Assembly: GCA_026993355.1 (NCBI GenBank)
Contig: JALWTX010000014.1
Span: forward strand, 1-64,000
Direction of reading: 5' to 3'
DNA from: Flavobacteriales bacterium
GTDB taxonomy: Bacteria > Bacteroidota > Bacteroidia > Flavobacteriales > Flavobacteriaceae
Length of the DNA: 64,000 nt
Shown here: positions 27,001-35,363 of the stretch, one piece after another
Numbering within the stretch: the stretch's first letter is position 1
Layout: each line of letters starts with the position of its first letter
The notes under the pieces: generated by a model
What the model saw: only the letters and a program-made list of their open reading frames with translations
The model's database searches: none
Told to the model about the DNA's origin: nothing
Position numbers and translations under genes: made by a program

Positions 27001-27225
27001 GTTCATGGTTAATTCCCATTGTCTTTCTAAGTATTTATTAGGTGGAATACCTAATTCTTTTCGTTCGGCCTTTGACATATTTTGTGTCTTTTTAAAAGGC
27101 GAATGAGCTAAAAAATTAGCGTGTTTTTCTCTTAATAACTGAACTTGATCTTTTTTTGTGGAACAAGAAGTCATCAATAAAAGAGAAAATGCTAAAAGTA
27201 AAGTAATGTTTTTAAGCATATTCAT
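24061..27225 (-). CDS. Secreted beta-propeller protein with PA domain and T9SS type A sorting domain
   Basis: A 1054-residue exported protein. The N terminus is a signal peptide ending LLLMTSC, which looks like a lipobox. BNR/sialidase-like repeats (GIWRSTDGGNTW, GLYKSTDNGATW, DIFKSTNGGNLW, YYTNDGGNTWVSK) indicate a beta-propeller. A protease-associated (PA) domain is inserted at about residues 225-375. The C-terminal 80 residues are a T9SS type A domain (VFPNPATDYINVTFPA, then YDLNGKEVL and GYYFVKVQNG). T9SS cargo is carried across the outer membrane and often anchored to the cell surface. Substrate is unknown; adhesion or glycan binding is possible. ATGs at 27225 and 27219 are both plausible starts. 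Confidence 0.87.
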   Translation of the reverse strand: MNMLKNITLLLAFSLLLMTSCSTKKDQVQLLREKHANFLAHSPFKKTQNMSKAERKELGIPPNKYLERQWELTMNPALGRPTPEKLYALESKIKEQFQRRGVPGTTGVAWVERGPGNVGGRTKAVMFDPNDPTHHRVFAGGISGGLWRNNDITDPLSPWVEVSFPHNLAVSSITYDPQNPQNMFVGTGESYTGGAVNGNGIWRSTDGGNTWEHVYGGKDGESQLVTNTTVTVNSPANLQGDYPAVKAAFGDQNFNSFSGNLVLVDDGSFNANLGCNSLTNSSSINGNIAVIVRGSCNFTDKVKNAQNAGAIGVIMINNVPGFPIIMGGTDATVTIPAVMISKSDGDAILSALNNNEIINATVKNNHTDISLAYVVPGITHINDIITRVNNDVTEIYATAGDAYFADAYPATIMGYGSQGLYKSTDNGATWQQVTLPLNPDGKPYTPFDLEISADNKVWLTTTRSVVNGAAYGAIISSTDGANFNIAKSYNSTGRMELAVSKTNANKMYLLAVDYSASPASVKGYKTTDAFATTTPLTTIQDGDFQSDDFTRGQSFYDLYIEVDPSNDETIFVGGIDIFKSTNGGNLWLQISSAYGPTSNNHIHPDQHGIAFADSQHILFGNDGGVAYSWDGGNTIEHRNKNYNVTQFYHMAVGPTTAYNGDYFMAGAQDNGTQLFENAPQQIANSVETQGGDGGYCFFDQDGNDKYRISNYVYNAYIRLFNYNDNQWHTINSEDINTDRHGDFINQEALDSNLNILYSNYTTRTATSTLYSIRRYMNLTGTITTNVLQSPLMDSSPTALKVSPFTTTSSKVFVGLENGKLLIISNANSSSNPYPNFSEITGDNFVGSISDIEFGQNENEIFVTFFNYGVKNIYYTNDGGNTWVSKEGDLPDMPVNCIMQNPLNPNEVIIGTDLGIWATPNFNSANPNWYPTHNGMTDVKVTDIELRNDNAVFASTYGRGVFSGQFTADTNAIEDNQSATVKVFPNPATDYINVTFPAKLITTAYVYDLNGKEVLRQPVIQSKHIKFDVSNLTKGYYFVKVQNGTKTFTTKFIKK

Positions 27226-27351
27226 ATAATTTTATTTTATTAATACAAAGATATAAGTTTTATTTAGAAAGCGATTAAATATATAATTTTAACCTAAAAA
27301 ACTTTATATTTTAGGAAAAAAAATGGAAAATAGAAGTAAAAATAACAAAAA

Positions 27352-28095
27352 TTAAAGTTTTATACGGTGGTAGTTTGCAGGTATTTCAAAAGGAAAATGA
27401 AGTTTTTTGCCGAGACTTAAATTTTTATAATGCAATTTGATTTGTTTTTCCTGACCTTTTATTTCAATATCCTGCGGTAAATTTTCATTTTTTATACTTT
27501 GATAATTTAGATATCTGATTTCTAAAGGCATTTTTTTCGAAACCTTTATTTTTTCGGTAAGTATTTTAAAAAATGGAGAAATTTCAGCTGATTTTATATA
27601 GGAATTGCTCGGGGAGAGCCGGTAAAACTTATTCTTTTTGTCTAATTGAAAGTTTCTTTTAGATAAGGGCATAATTAAGTCTCCCAATAAAAGGTTTTGA
27701 AGATGATTAAAATTAAGCCTAATACCTAATGTTTTTTCAACCAGAGAAAAGTTGCCTTTGTAATAGGTTTGATTAATTTTATTATAATATTGAATTTCGT
27801 TAGGTGTTATATAAAACTTCACCACCGGGATACCCAAGAAATTGATACTTCCCCAAATGATGCTATCTTTTAAAATCCTTAACCGGCCGTTTCCGGTCAT
27901 ATTTTGTCTATCATCTGTGTATTTCAAAGATAGACGGCTTTCAAAGCTATGCGCTTTAAAACGATGGGCCTCCAGTTCTTTTTTAAATTTGTTTTTGGAT
28001 AAGTGCCGGGTAGCAGTATAAGCGCTCTTTCTATAACTTTTACAACTACCGGATATCATTCCCAGGAGAATTAAGATGTAATATATTTTTTTCAA
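27352..28095 (-). CDS. DUF4292 lipoprotein
   Basis: A 247-residue lipoprotein (signal ending GMISGSC) matching DUF4292, a family found mostly in Flavobacteriia. The start of the mature part, with KFKKELEAHRF and SLKYTDDRQNMTGNGRLRI, and the WGSINFLGIPVVKFYI strand are typical. The fold resembles LolA/LolB-type half-barrels that bind lipids, but no function is established. The start codon is TTG and overlaps the TGA of the preceding TPR gene (TTGA). In other flavobacteria DUF4292 is followed by an EnvC-like gene; here that gene is about 27 kb away. Confidence 0.85.
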   Translation of the reverse strand: MKKIYYILILLGMISGSCKSYRKSAYTATRHLSKNKFKKELEAHRFKAHSFESRLSLKYTDDRQNMTGNGRLRILKDSIIWGSINFLGIPVVKFYITPNEIQYYNKINQTYYKGNFSLVEKTLGIRLNFNHLQNLLLGDLIMPLSKRNFQLDKKNKFYRLSPSNSYIKSAEISPFFKILTEKIKVSKKMPLEIRYLNYQSIKNENLPQDIEIKGQEKQIKLHYKNLSLGKKLHFPFEIPANYHRIKL

Positions 28096-28862
28096 ATTCT
28101 ACTCAATTTTATTTTATACAATTTCAATTTTTCCGGTTTATTCCATAATTGGTAAAGCTGAATATATTGCTTGATAAAAGCTTGATATGTTTTCTTATCT
28201 TGTTCAGCAAAATCTATGCCCATATTTAAAAATTCTTCTGCAGCCGGATAATTTTTAAGTGCAGTATAGGCTTTTGCAGCCCATAAATAATTTATGGCTT
28301 GGTCAGGTTCGTCTTCTAAATTTTTATTGGCTTGCTCTATAATTTTTTGATAGGCTTTTTCGTCCCAAAGTTTTCCGAATTGACTTTTGTGCGAAGGTTT
28401 TTCAGGTAAATTGTTAATTTGTTTTTTCCCGTTTGTTAAATAAGCTTGAAAAAATTTTCGTTGCAAATCTTCAATAATATATTTATTATGGATTATAGAG
28501 GTAAAATCTTTTATTAATTTCTGTACAATTTTGGGTGACGCGTGTTGCGCAATTTTGAGGTCAATAAACAACTTTTGACACCATTTATTATCAGGATTAA
28601 GTTTTTTTGCGTTTTCTAAATAGGCTTCACTTTCTCGATATTGTTCCATATCAAAAAAATTTTGGGCTATTTTAAAATAAACCACATCATTTTTGGGATC
28701 TATAATTAAGCACTGACTAAACAATTCATTGGATTTTTCATAATTGTTTTTGAGACGTTCCGTCATACCGTCAAAAAATAACTGGTCAAATGAGGTGCTG
28801 GCATTCTTTTGCCCATTTGCCATTAACCCCATCCATAAAAAAAAATAAACCAAAGACTTCAT
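28092..28862 (-). CDS. Secreted TPR-repeat protein
   Basis: A 256-residue protein with an N-terminal export signal (SLVYFFLWMGLMANGQ) and tetratricopeptide repeats, clearest at residues 35-100 (YEKSNELFSQCLIIDPKNDV, YRESEAYLENAKKLNPDN) and again near 190-230. It probably acts as a periplasmic scaffold. It lies between the nucleotidyltransferase gene (9 bases upstream) and DUF4292 (4-base overlap), a combination conserved in flavobacteria. No enzymatic motif is visible. Confidence 0.8.
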   Translation of the reverse strand: MKSLVYFFLWMGLMANGQKNASTSFDQLFFDGMTERLKNNYEKSNELFSQCLIIDPKNDVVYFKIAQNFFDMEQYRESEAYLENAKKLNPDNKWCQKLFIDLKIAQHASPKIVQKLIKDFTSIIHNKYIIEDLQRKFFQAYLTNGKKQINNLPEKPSHKSQFGKLWDEKAYQKIIEQANKNLEDEPDQAINYLWAAKAYTALKNYPAAEEFLNMGIDFAEQDKKTYQAFIKQYIQLYQLWNKPEKLKLYKIKLSRI

Positions 28863-28871
28863 AGAGATATT

Positions 28872-29885
28872 TTAGGCTTCTAAACGACTGTAATCACCCA
28901 AGTTCACTTTTTTAAATTGTCCATCAAAGTTTACAAAGCTTCCAATCATAGCATTTTCCAAATTAGCATTTTTTATCACGTTATCATGCTGAATGAGGGC
29001 ATTTTTTATATGACTGTTTTCAATAACTGTATGAGGTCCTATGGACACATATGGCCCAACAGTACTGTTTATCAGGGTAACATTATCTGCTATATAACAA
29101 GGCGGAATAATATTTGAGTTGCTTAATTTTACATTATCTGCAATTAATTTTTTACCTTCTTTTTGGTCATATTGCAAAACTTTAGCATTGGTTTCTACAG
29201 CAACAGCAGGATTGCCAAAATCCATCCAGTCAGATACGGTCCCCGGTTTAAAAATGGCCCCATTTTGTTTCATGTTTTCCAGAGCGGTTGTCAATTGATA
29301 TTCGCCACCGACTCTTATGTTTTTTTTAATCAGATGCTCAATTTCTTGTTTTAATTTTTCGCCTTGTTTAAAATAATAAATACCGATAATGGCCAAATCG
29401 GACACAAATTCTTCCGGTTTTTCGACAAATCCTGTAATTTCGCCTTGTTCATTTAATTTGACGACGCCAAAAGCTTCCGGTCGTGCTACTTTTTTGACCC
29501 AAATAATACTGTCGGCTTTTTCATCCAACGCAAAAGTTCCTTTAAATAAAGTATCGGCATAAGCCACCACCACAGGACCTTCCAATAAAGTTTTGGCTGA
29601 ATAAATTGCATGAGCCGTGCCTAAAGCTTCTGTTTGATAATCAATTTGTCCTTTCGCCCCGACTTCTTCTGCTATTTGTAATAGTGCTTTTTCTACACCG
29701 GCACCAAAATTTTCTTTTATAATAAAGGAAATTTTATCAATAGGTTGTTGCATCACTTGTGCAATTTCTCTGACCAAACGCTCAGCTATACTTTGTCCTG
29801 CTACCGGTATAAGTGGTTTAGGAGTTGTTAACGTATGCGGCCGTAAGCGCGTGCCTAATCCGGCCATGGGGATGATAATATTCAT
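28872..29885 (-). CDS. Sugar-phosphate nucleotidyltransferase
   Basis: A 337-residue NTP-transferase. GLGTRLRPHTLTTPKPLIPVAG is the nucleotide-binding signature (positions about 9-30). VVAYADTLFKG matches the metal-binding Asp region, and FVEKPEEFVSDLAIIGIYYF the sugar-binding region. A C-terminal left-handed beta-helix (hexapeptide-type IADNVTLINSTVGPYVSIG) follows. It activates a sugar 1-phosphate, with dTTP or GTP not distinguishable. ATG at 29885 is preferred; one two codons upstream also works. A terminator separates it from the phosphatase gene upstream. Confidence 0.85.
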   Translation of the reverse strand: MNIIIPMAGLGTRLRPHTLTTPKPLIPVAGQSIAERLVREIAQVMQQPIDKISFIIKENFGAGVEKALLQIAEEVGAKGQIDYQTEALGTAHAIYSAKTLLEGPVVVAYADTLFKGTFALDEKADSIIWVKKVARPEAFGVVKLNEQGEITGFVEKPEEFVSDLAIIGIYYFKQGEKLKQEIEHLIKKNIRVGGEYQLTTALENMKQNGAIFKPGTVSDWMDFGNPAVAVETNAKVLQYDQKEGKKLIADNVKLSNSNIIPPCYIADNVTLINSTVGPYVSIGPHTVIENSHIKNALIQHDNVIKNANLENAMIGSFVNFDGQFKKVNLGDYSRLEA

Positions 29886-29900
29886 AAGCATTGATTTAAA

Positions 29901-29941
29901 AAAGTCAGACTACAGGCTTTGTGAGCTGTTGGTCTGACTTT
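29901..29941 (-). terminator. Terminator after the PhoD-like gene
   Basis: AAAGTCAGAC pairs with GTCTGACTTT (29932-29941), and an inner ACAG/CTGT pair supports it. On the minus strand a run of T follows. It lies between the phosphatase stop and the nucleotidyltransferase start. Confidence 0.75.
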
Positions 29942-29959
29942 GTAATTATATAATTTGTG

Positions 29960-31333
29960 TTATTTGTGTTTTTTAAAATGATGTCTTTGCGGGTAAGGTT
30001 GATAATCTAAATCTTGATTGATAGTAAAATCTTTAATTAATTTACCTTTTTGGTCATAAAAATCTATTTTGATGTGGCGATCTTTACCTTTACCCACAAT
30101 GTTGAAAATAGCGAAATTGCGTTCTTCAATCAGTGTCCCCGGTATGCGTAATCTATTGGGTTCATTTTCGGCATGTGTGTTAGGGCCTGAAGTAAATGGT
30201 GAGACGGTCACATCCCAAATTTTGGGATAAGCTTTGCCATTGTCGAGCAAACTTATTTCACTCATATGACGGTCACCGGTTAAAAAGATAACATTGGTTA
30301 ATTTTTCTTTATAGATAAAATCAATGATGTCTAATCGTTCTTTGTCAAATCCGTTGTTACTGTAGGTTTCAAAATAACGGGCTGTGTTTAAAAACTGTCC
30401 GCCCATAACAACAAATTTAAAACGGGCTTTGCTATCTACTAAAGCATCTTTGAGCCATTGTAATTGTTTTTTGCCTAAAATGGTTTTGTGTTTTTTGCTG
30501 GTTAATTTATTCGGGTCGCGGTAATAACGGTTGTCTAACAAGAAAAATTCAGCATCGTTATAGCTAAATTGAAAAGTGGCGCCTTTTAAGCCGCTAACCG
30601 TTTTGGGCGTCGGCCAAAAGAGTTTAAATACTTCAATACTGGTATCTTTATTCCAAAAACTGCCATCACTGTCATTGGGGCCAAAGTCATGGTCATCAAC
30701 AATAGCATAATGGGGGACTGTGGCAAACAGTTGTTGTTTTTCAGGAATAGACCAATCGTGTGTATATCGGTAAATGATGCCACTTTTGCTATCCCATTCA
30801 TTTTGACGAAGGTAAATATTGTCACCATCCCAAACCATAAAATCGGGTTTTTTGTAGGCAATATTTTCATAAATTTCGTATTGTCCACCATATGGTCTGC
30901 CCGCGCGGTCAAAAACAGGGTCATTGATATAGGCGCCCGAGCCGAATGCAAATTTAAAATCTGCCGGTGCATGATGATAGGCCCAAACATCTTGTGTTTT
31001 AAATTGGGTCGCGTAAGGAAAACTTACTTTTTTGTTGTTGATATATAATTGATAGTTATAAGTAGTATTGGGTTTTAAACCATCGATAACAACCTGTGCG
31101 GTATAACCGTCTTCTTTTCGTGTTTTAATGCGTTTGCTTGTTTTTTTAGGACCCTTTTTACCCGCTTCCCAATAAGCAAAATATACAGTCGCCGGTTTTT
31201 TGGTTTGTGCCCATAATTTAACATCAATTTTGTTGACACGACCAATCATGGGGCCGCTTTGCAACAAGCTTTTTTGTGCTGATAAGTTCAATGTCATAAC
31301 TATCAGACCAATGAATAAAATTAATTTTCTCAT
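29960..31333 (-). CDS. PhoD-like secreted metallophosphatase
   Basis: A 457-residue protein with a signal peptide (ending LNLSAQ), an N-terminal fibronectin-like PhoD_N domain (about 25-115) and a calcineurin-like metallophosphatase domain. Metal ligands appear as MVWDGDNIYL, the IVDDHDFGPND cluster, and FLTGDRHMSEIS near the C terminus. PhoD enzymes are Ca-dependent phosphodiesterases/phosphatases that recover phosphate. Its ATG overlaps the stop of the upstream TPR gene by 4 bases. No obvious PhoB-type control site was seen. Confidence 0.85.
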   Translation of the reverse strand: MRKLILFIGLIVMTLNLSAQKSLLQSGPMIGRVNKIDVKLWAQTKKPATVYFAYWEAGKKGPKKTSKRIKTRKEDGYTAQVVIDGLKPNTTYNYQLYINNKKVSFPYATQFKTQDVWAYHHAPADFKFAFGSGAYINDPVFDRAGRPYGGQYEIYENIAYKKPDFMVWDGDNIYLRQNEWDSKSGIIYRYTHDWSIPEKQQLFATVPHYAIVDDHDFGPNDSDGSFWNKDTSIEVFKLFWPTPKTVSGLKGATFQFSYNDAEFFLLDNRYYRDPNKLTSKKHKTILGKKQLQWLKDALVDSKARFKFVVMGGQFLNTARYFETYSNNGFDKERLDIIDFIYKEKLTNVIFLTGDRHMSEISLLDNGKAYPKIWDVTVSPFTSGPNTHAENEPNRLRIPGTLIEERNFAIFNIVGKGKDRHIKIDFYDQKGKLIKDFTINQDLDYQPYPQRHHFKKHK

Positions 31334-32055
31334 TTTTTTGTTTTTTGTACGTTCGAATTTAGTTTTTCTTTTAATAATGAAATAACCTGTTTGTTTTGCT
31401 TGGCAATATAAAAATCAGGGAATATTTCTAAGGCTTTGTCATAATATTTTAAAGCGAGATCATAATTGTGTAAATCATAAGCCGTTTTGGCCATTAAATT
31501 ATAATAAGCGGCTTTAAAAGGCACTTTTTGAACACTTCTTTTTTTTGGTCCTTGAAAACTGATATAGCCATTTTTGGGGAAAGCTAACTTTTCACCAGCG
31601 GTCAATGTGGTATAGGCTTCGGCTGAACGCTTTAGCCGTTCTTGTAATTCTGCCAATTTATAGGCAACAACAGCCTGTTTTTTTTGCGAAAATATTTTTT
31701 CATAAGTTGCAATGGCATTTTTTAGGTCTTGTAGATTTTCTAAGGATACGGCTTTTAATTCTAAAATAGGTAATTTTTCTTCATCTTTTAAAATTTTGTC
31801 TGCCATATTCAGACAAGACACATAATTACGTTGATTAAAGTAAAGAAAAGCCAAAGAATCACGGTAGGAAGATTTAGGACCTTCTAACATATAAGCATGA
31901 TAAGCCGCAACTTGAGCCGTTATTAAATCTTGGTTGGCTAAAGCATCTTTATAAATGTTTTTTTCTAAATTAAGTAAGTCTTTTTTATATAATTTTTGTG
32001 CATTAACAGGTATAGTGCCTATTATAATTAATCCAAATAATAAAAATCTTTTCAT
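31330..32055 (-). CDS. Secreted TPR-repeat protein, unknown role
   Basis: A 241-residue protein with a signal peptide ending IPVNAQ and scattered tetratricopeptide motifs, best at residues about 190-225 (AYDLHNYDLALKYYDKALEIFPDFYIA) described here by position. It is translated with the PhoD-like gene (4-base overlap), so a shared role in the periplasm is likely. I recognise no orthologue. Upstream, bases 32056-32220 hold no gene. Confidence 0.75.
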   Translation of the reverse strand: MKRFLLFGLIIIGTIPVNAQKLYKKDLLNLEKNIYKDALANQDLITAQVAAYHAYMLEGPKSSYRDSLAFLYFNQRNYVSCLNMADKILKDEEKLPILELKAVSLENLQDLKNAIATYEKIFSQKKQAVVAYKLAELQERLKRSAEAYTTLTAGEKLAFPKNGYISFQGPKKRSVQKVPFKAAYYNLMAKTAYDLHNYDLALKYYDKALEIFPDFYIAKQNKQVISLLKEKLNSNVQKTKK

Positions 32056-32220
32056 CGTTTTAAATAAATTTTAGGTTACATAAAAATTTCTTTCAAAGGT
32101 AAGAAATTAGCTGGAATTCAAAAATTGTAAATCAAACCCTAAAAAATATAAATCCTAATGGTGTAAAATTTAATTTATTCAAAATTTGATTTTTGACATA
32201 ATTTACTTTTTTAAATATGC

Positions 32221-32228
32221 TATATTTG
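32221..32228 (+). promoter_or_regulatory. Probable ppdK -7 promoter element
   Basis: TATATTTG fits TAnnTTTG exactly. Transcription would begin near 32235, giving a leader of about 42 bases that is A-rich before the ATG, as is common for strongly translated Bacteroidota genes. Confidence 0.6.
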
Positions 32229-32276
32229 ATATTCGTTAATACAAATTATTAAAATAATAACTAAAATTATAAAAAT

Positions 32277-35003
32277 ATGAAAGATAAGAAACGCGTTTAT
32301 TTTTTCGGAAATAAACAAGCCGATGGCAATGCATCAATGAAAAACCTTTTGGGTGGAAAAGGGGCTAATTTAGCTGAAATGAACTTGATAGGTGTACCAG
32401 TACCTCCCGGATTTACTATTACAACCGATGTCAGTACAGAATATAACGAGCTTGGTAAAGACAAAATTATTGCTTTACTCAAAGATGAAGTGTTGGAAAA
32501 TCTAAAAAAAGTGGAAGATGTACTCGGTGCTAAATTTGGCGATGACAACAATCCGCTTTTGGTATCCGTCCGTTCTGGTGCGCGTGTCTCTATGCCCGGT
32601 ATGATGGATACGGTTTTAAATCTTGGTATGAATGATAAAGCTGTTGAAGCTTTGGCAAAAAAATCGGGTAACGACCGTTTTGCTTGGGACAGTTATCGCC
32701 GTTTTGTGCAAATGTATGGCGATGTCGTTCTCGGTATGAAACCCGAAAATAAAGAAGACATCGATCCCTTTGAAGCCATAATGGAAGAACTCAAAGAAAA
32801 GAAAGGCTATCAAAACGACACCGATTTTACCACAGACGACTTAAAATATTTGGTACAAGCATTTAAAGATGCGGTTAAAAAACAAACTGGTAAAGATTTT
32901 CCCGAAGATGCTTACGAGCAATTATGGGGCGCTATTTTGGCTGTATTTGATAGTTGGAATAATGATCGTGCCATTTACTACCGTAATATGAACAAAATCC
33001 CGCATGATTGGGGAACAGCCGTCAATGTACAAGCTATGGTTTATGGTAATATGGGTGACAACTCCGCTACCGGTGTGGCTTTTACCCGTGATGCTGCTAC
33101 CGGTGAAAATATTTTTAATGGCGAGTACTTAATTAATGCACAAGGTGAAGACGTGGTTGCCGGCGTGCGTACCCCGCAACAAATCACCAAAGAAGGCTCC
33201 CAACGTTGGGCAAAATTAGCCGGCATCAGTGAAGAAGAACGTGCTGCCAAATATCCATCGCTTGAAGAAGCCATGCCTGCTGCATACAAAGAACTTTTTG
33301 AAACCCAAGACAAGCTCGAAAAACATTACCGCGATATGCAAGACTTGGAATTTACCATTCAAGATGGTAAATTGTGGTTGTTACAAACCCGTACCGGTAA
33401 ACGTACCGGTGCCGCTATGGTCAAAATAGCCATGGATATGCTCAAAGAAGGTATGATTACCGAAGAAGAAGCTTTGATGCGTATCGAACCCGAAAAATTA
33501 GACGAACTTTTACACCCGGTTTTTGATAAAGATGCGATCAAAGCCGGCAAAGTAGTTGCCAAAGGTTTGCCTGCCTCACCTGGTGCTGCTACCGGAAAAA
33601 TCGTCTTTTTTGCCGATGAAGCTGAAAAATTACGGGAACAAGGCGAAGATGTCATTTTGGTCCGTATTGAAACCTCCCCCGAAGATTTAGCCGGTATGGA
33701 TGCCGCCAACGGCATTTTAACGGCTCGCGGTGGTATGACATCGCACGCCGCGGTTGTGGCACGTGGTATGGGAAAAACTTGTGTGTCCGGTGCCGGCGAA
33801 TTGGAAATTGATTACAAAAACCGCACTTTAAAATCGCGCGGCATCACTTTCAAAGAAGGCGATTGGATTTCGCTCAACGGTTCTACCGGCGAAGTTTATG
33901 AAGGCAAAATCAATACGATTGAACCGCAACTCAGTGGTGAATTTGCCGAATTGATGGAACTGGCTGACAAACATTCGCGTATGTATGTCCGCACTAATGC
34001 CGATACGCCCAAAGATGCGGCTGTTGCCCGCGGTTTCGGCGCCAAAGGTATCGGCTTATGCCGAACGGAACACATGTTCTTTGAAGGCGACAAAATTATC
34101 GCCATGCGCGAAATGATTTTGGCAGAAGATGAAGCGGGCAGACGCAAAGCATTAGAAAAACTTTTACCCATGCAACGTGAAGACTTTGAAGGTATCTTTG
34201 AAGCCATGCATGACCTACCGGTAACGGTTCGTTTGCTTGACCCGCCGTTACACGAGTTTGTGCCTCATGATGACAAAGGACAACAAGAAATGGCAGATGT
34301 GATGGGTGTCGATGTATCTGTTATCAAACAAAAAGTAGAAGATTTATCCGAATTTAACCCGATGCTCGGACACCGTGGTTGTCGTTTGGGAAATACCTAT
34401 CCTGAAATTACCGAAATGCAAACCCGTGCGATTATCGAAGCAGCTTTGAATTTGAAAAAACGCGGTATCAATGCCAAACCGGAAATTATGGTGCCGTTAG
34501 TCGGTAAAAAAGAAGAAATGTTCTTACAAAAACAAATTATCGAAGACACTATTAAAAAAGTTTTTGAAGAAACCGGTGATAGTATTCCGTATAAAGTAGG
34601 AACAATGATTGAAATTCCGCGTGCCGCACTTACCGCTGATGAAATTGCCCAAGAAGCAGAATTCTTTTCATTCGGAACCAATGATTTAACCCAAATGACT
34701 TTTGGTTATTCTCGTGATGATGCCGGCAAATTTTTACCGGTTTATAAAGCCAAAGGTATTTTAAAAGCCGATCCGTTTGAAAAACTCGACCAAGAAGGTG
34801 TCGGGCAATTGGTTGAAATGGCAGTCAAAAAAGGACGACAAACCCGCCCTGATATTTCATTGGGGATCTGTGGCGAACACGGTGGTGAACCGAGTTCTAT
34901 CGACTTTTTCCATAGAGCCGACTTGCATTATGTCAGTTGCTCACCTTATCGTGTACCTATTGCACGCTTGGCAGCAGCGCAAGCCAATATCAGAAATAAA
35001 TAA
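32277..35003 (+). CDS. ppdK: Pyruvate, phosphate dikinase
   Basis: A 908-residue enzyme that interconverts pyruvate, ATP and Pi with PEP, AMP and PPi. The N-terminal ATP-grasp domain starts VYFFGNKQADGNASMKNLLG and holds GGKGANLAEM. The swivelling phosphohistidine domain has the catalytic His in GGMTSHAAVVARGMGK. The C-terminal TIM barrel shows GIGLCRTEHMFF, PMLGHRGCRLG and CGEHGGEPSS. Length is normal. It stands alone with its own promoter and a strong terminator. With pckA it connects the TCA cycle, PEP and pyruvate. Confidence 0.97.
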   Translation: MKDKKRVYFFGNKQADGNASMKNLLGGKGANLAEMNLIGVPVPPGFTITTDVSTEYNELGKDKIIALLKDEVLENLKKVEDVLGAKFGDDNNPLLVSVRSGARVSMPGMMDTVLNLGMNDKAVEALAKKSGNDRFAWDSYRRFVQMYGDVVLGMKPENKEDIDPFEAIMEELKEKKGYQNDTDFTTDDLKYLVQAFKDAVKKQTGKDFPEDAYEQLWGAILAVFDSWNNDRAIYYRNMNKIPHDWGTAVNVQAMVYGNMGDNSATGVAFTRDAATGENIFNGEYLINAQGEDVVAGVRTPQQITKEGSQRWAKLAGISEEERAAKYPSLEEAMPAAYKELFETQDKLEKHYRDMQDLEFTIQDGKLWLLQTRTGKRTGAAMVKIAMDMLKEGMITEEEALMRIEPEKLDELLHPVFDKDAIKAGKVVAKGLPASPGAATGKIVFFADEAEKLREQGEDVILVRIETSPEDLAGMDAANGILTARGGMTSHAAVVARGMGKTCVSGAGELEIDYKNRTLKSRGITFKEGDWISLNGSTGEVYEGKINTIEPQLSGEFAELMELADKHSRMYVRTNADTPKDAAVARGFGAKGIGLCRTEHMFFEGDKIIAMREMILAEDEAGRRKALEKLLPMQREDFEGIFEAMHDLPVTVRLLDPPLHEFVPHDDKGQQEMADVMGVDVSVIKQKVEDLSEFNPMLGHRGCRLGNTYPEITEMQTRAIIEAALNLKKRGINAKPEIMVPLVGKKEEMFLQKQIIEDTIKKVFEETGDSIPYKVGTMIEIPRAALTADEIAQEAEFFSFGTNDLTQMTFGYSRDDAGKFLPVYKAKGILKADPFEKLDQEGVGQLVEMAVKKGRQTRPDISLGICGEHGGEPSSIDFFHRADLHYVSCSPYRVPIARLAAAQANIRNK

Positions 35004-35015
35004 ATTTTTTTTCAC

Positions 35016-35040
35016 TCAGCCGAAATCACATTTCGGCTGA
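35016..35040 (+). terminator. ppdK terminator
   Basis: TCAGCCGAAAT (35016-35026) pairs perfectly with ATTTCGGCTGA (35030-35040), loop CAC, followed after ATTAA by a run of seven T. It lies 12 bases past the ppdK stop. Confidence 0.88.
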
Positions 35041-35051
35041 ATTAATTTTTT

Positions 35052-35059
35052 TATATTTG
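35052..35059 (+). promoter_or_regulatory. Probable -7 element for the small membrane protein
   Basis: TATATTTG lies 18 bases before the ATG at 35077 and directly after the ppdK terminator, so the small gene can have its own start with a very short leader. Confidence 0.5.
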
Positions 35060-35076
35060 TCACAAATAAAATTTTT

Positions 35077-35310
35077 ATGGAAGCAAAAGTCCCATATTTA
35101 CATATTACAGATAAGCAATATAAACTCATCGGTTTGACATGGGGATTTATATTTACAGCCTTTTTTCATTATTATCATACCTTTGATAAAGTTGGTCACA
35201 GCATTGTGCGTACTTTTATCTCAACAGATTTTGCTATCAATGCTTTAACTGGTATGATTACAGGGTATATCATTAGTTATTACATACTCCGATATATTAA
35301 TAAGGATTAA
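35077..35310 (+). CDS. Small two-helix membrane protein, unknown
   Basis: A 77-residue protein with two likely membrane segments (LIGLTWGFIFTAFFHYYHTF at about 17-36 and INALTGMITGYIISYYILRY at about 54-73). Its own -7 motif before it and a hairpin terminator after it support a real gene. I recognise no family. Nothing nearby suggests a function, and the opposite-strand neighbour converges on it. Confidence 0.65.
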   Translation: MEAKVPYLHITDKQYKLIGLTWGFIFTAFFHYYHTFDKVGHSIVRTFISTDFAINALTGMITGYIISYYILRYINKD

Positions 35311-35332
35311 ACTTTAAGTTTGATAAATTTTT

Positions 35333-35359
35333 AGCCGGGAATTTGTTTTCCGGCTTTTT
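35333..35359 (+). terminator. Terminator between convergent genes
   Basis: AGCCGG (35333-35338) pairs with CCGGCT (35350-35355) and TTTT follows. It ends the small membrane-protein gene and lies just before the stop of the convergent deiminase gene. Confidence 0.7.
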
Positions 35360-35363
35360 GTTT

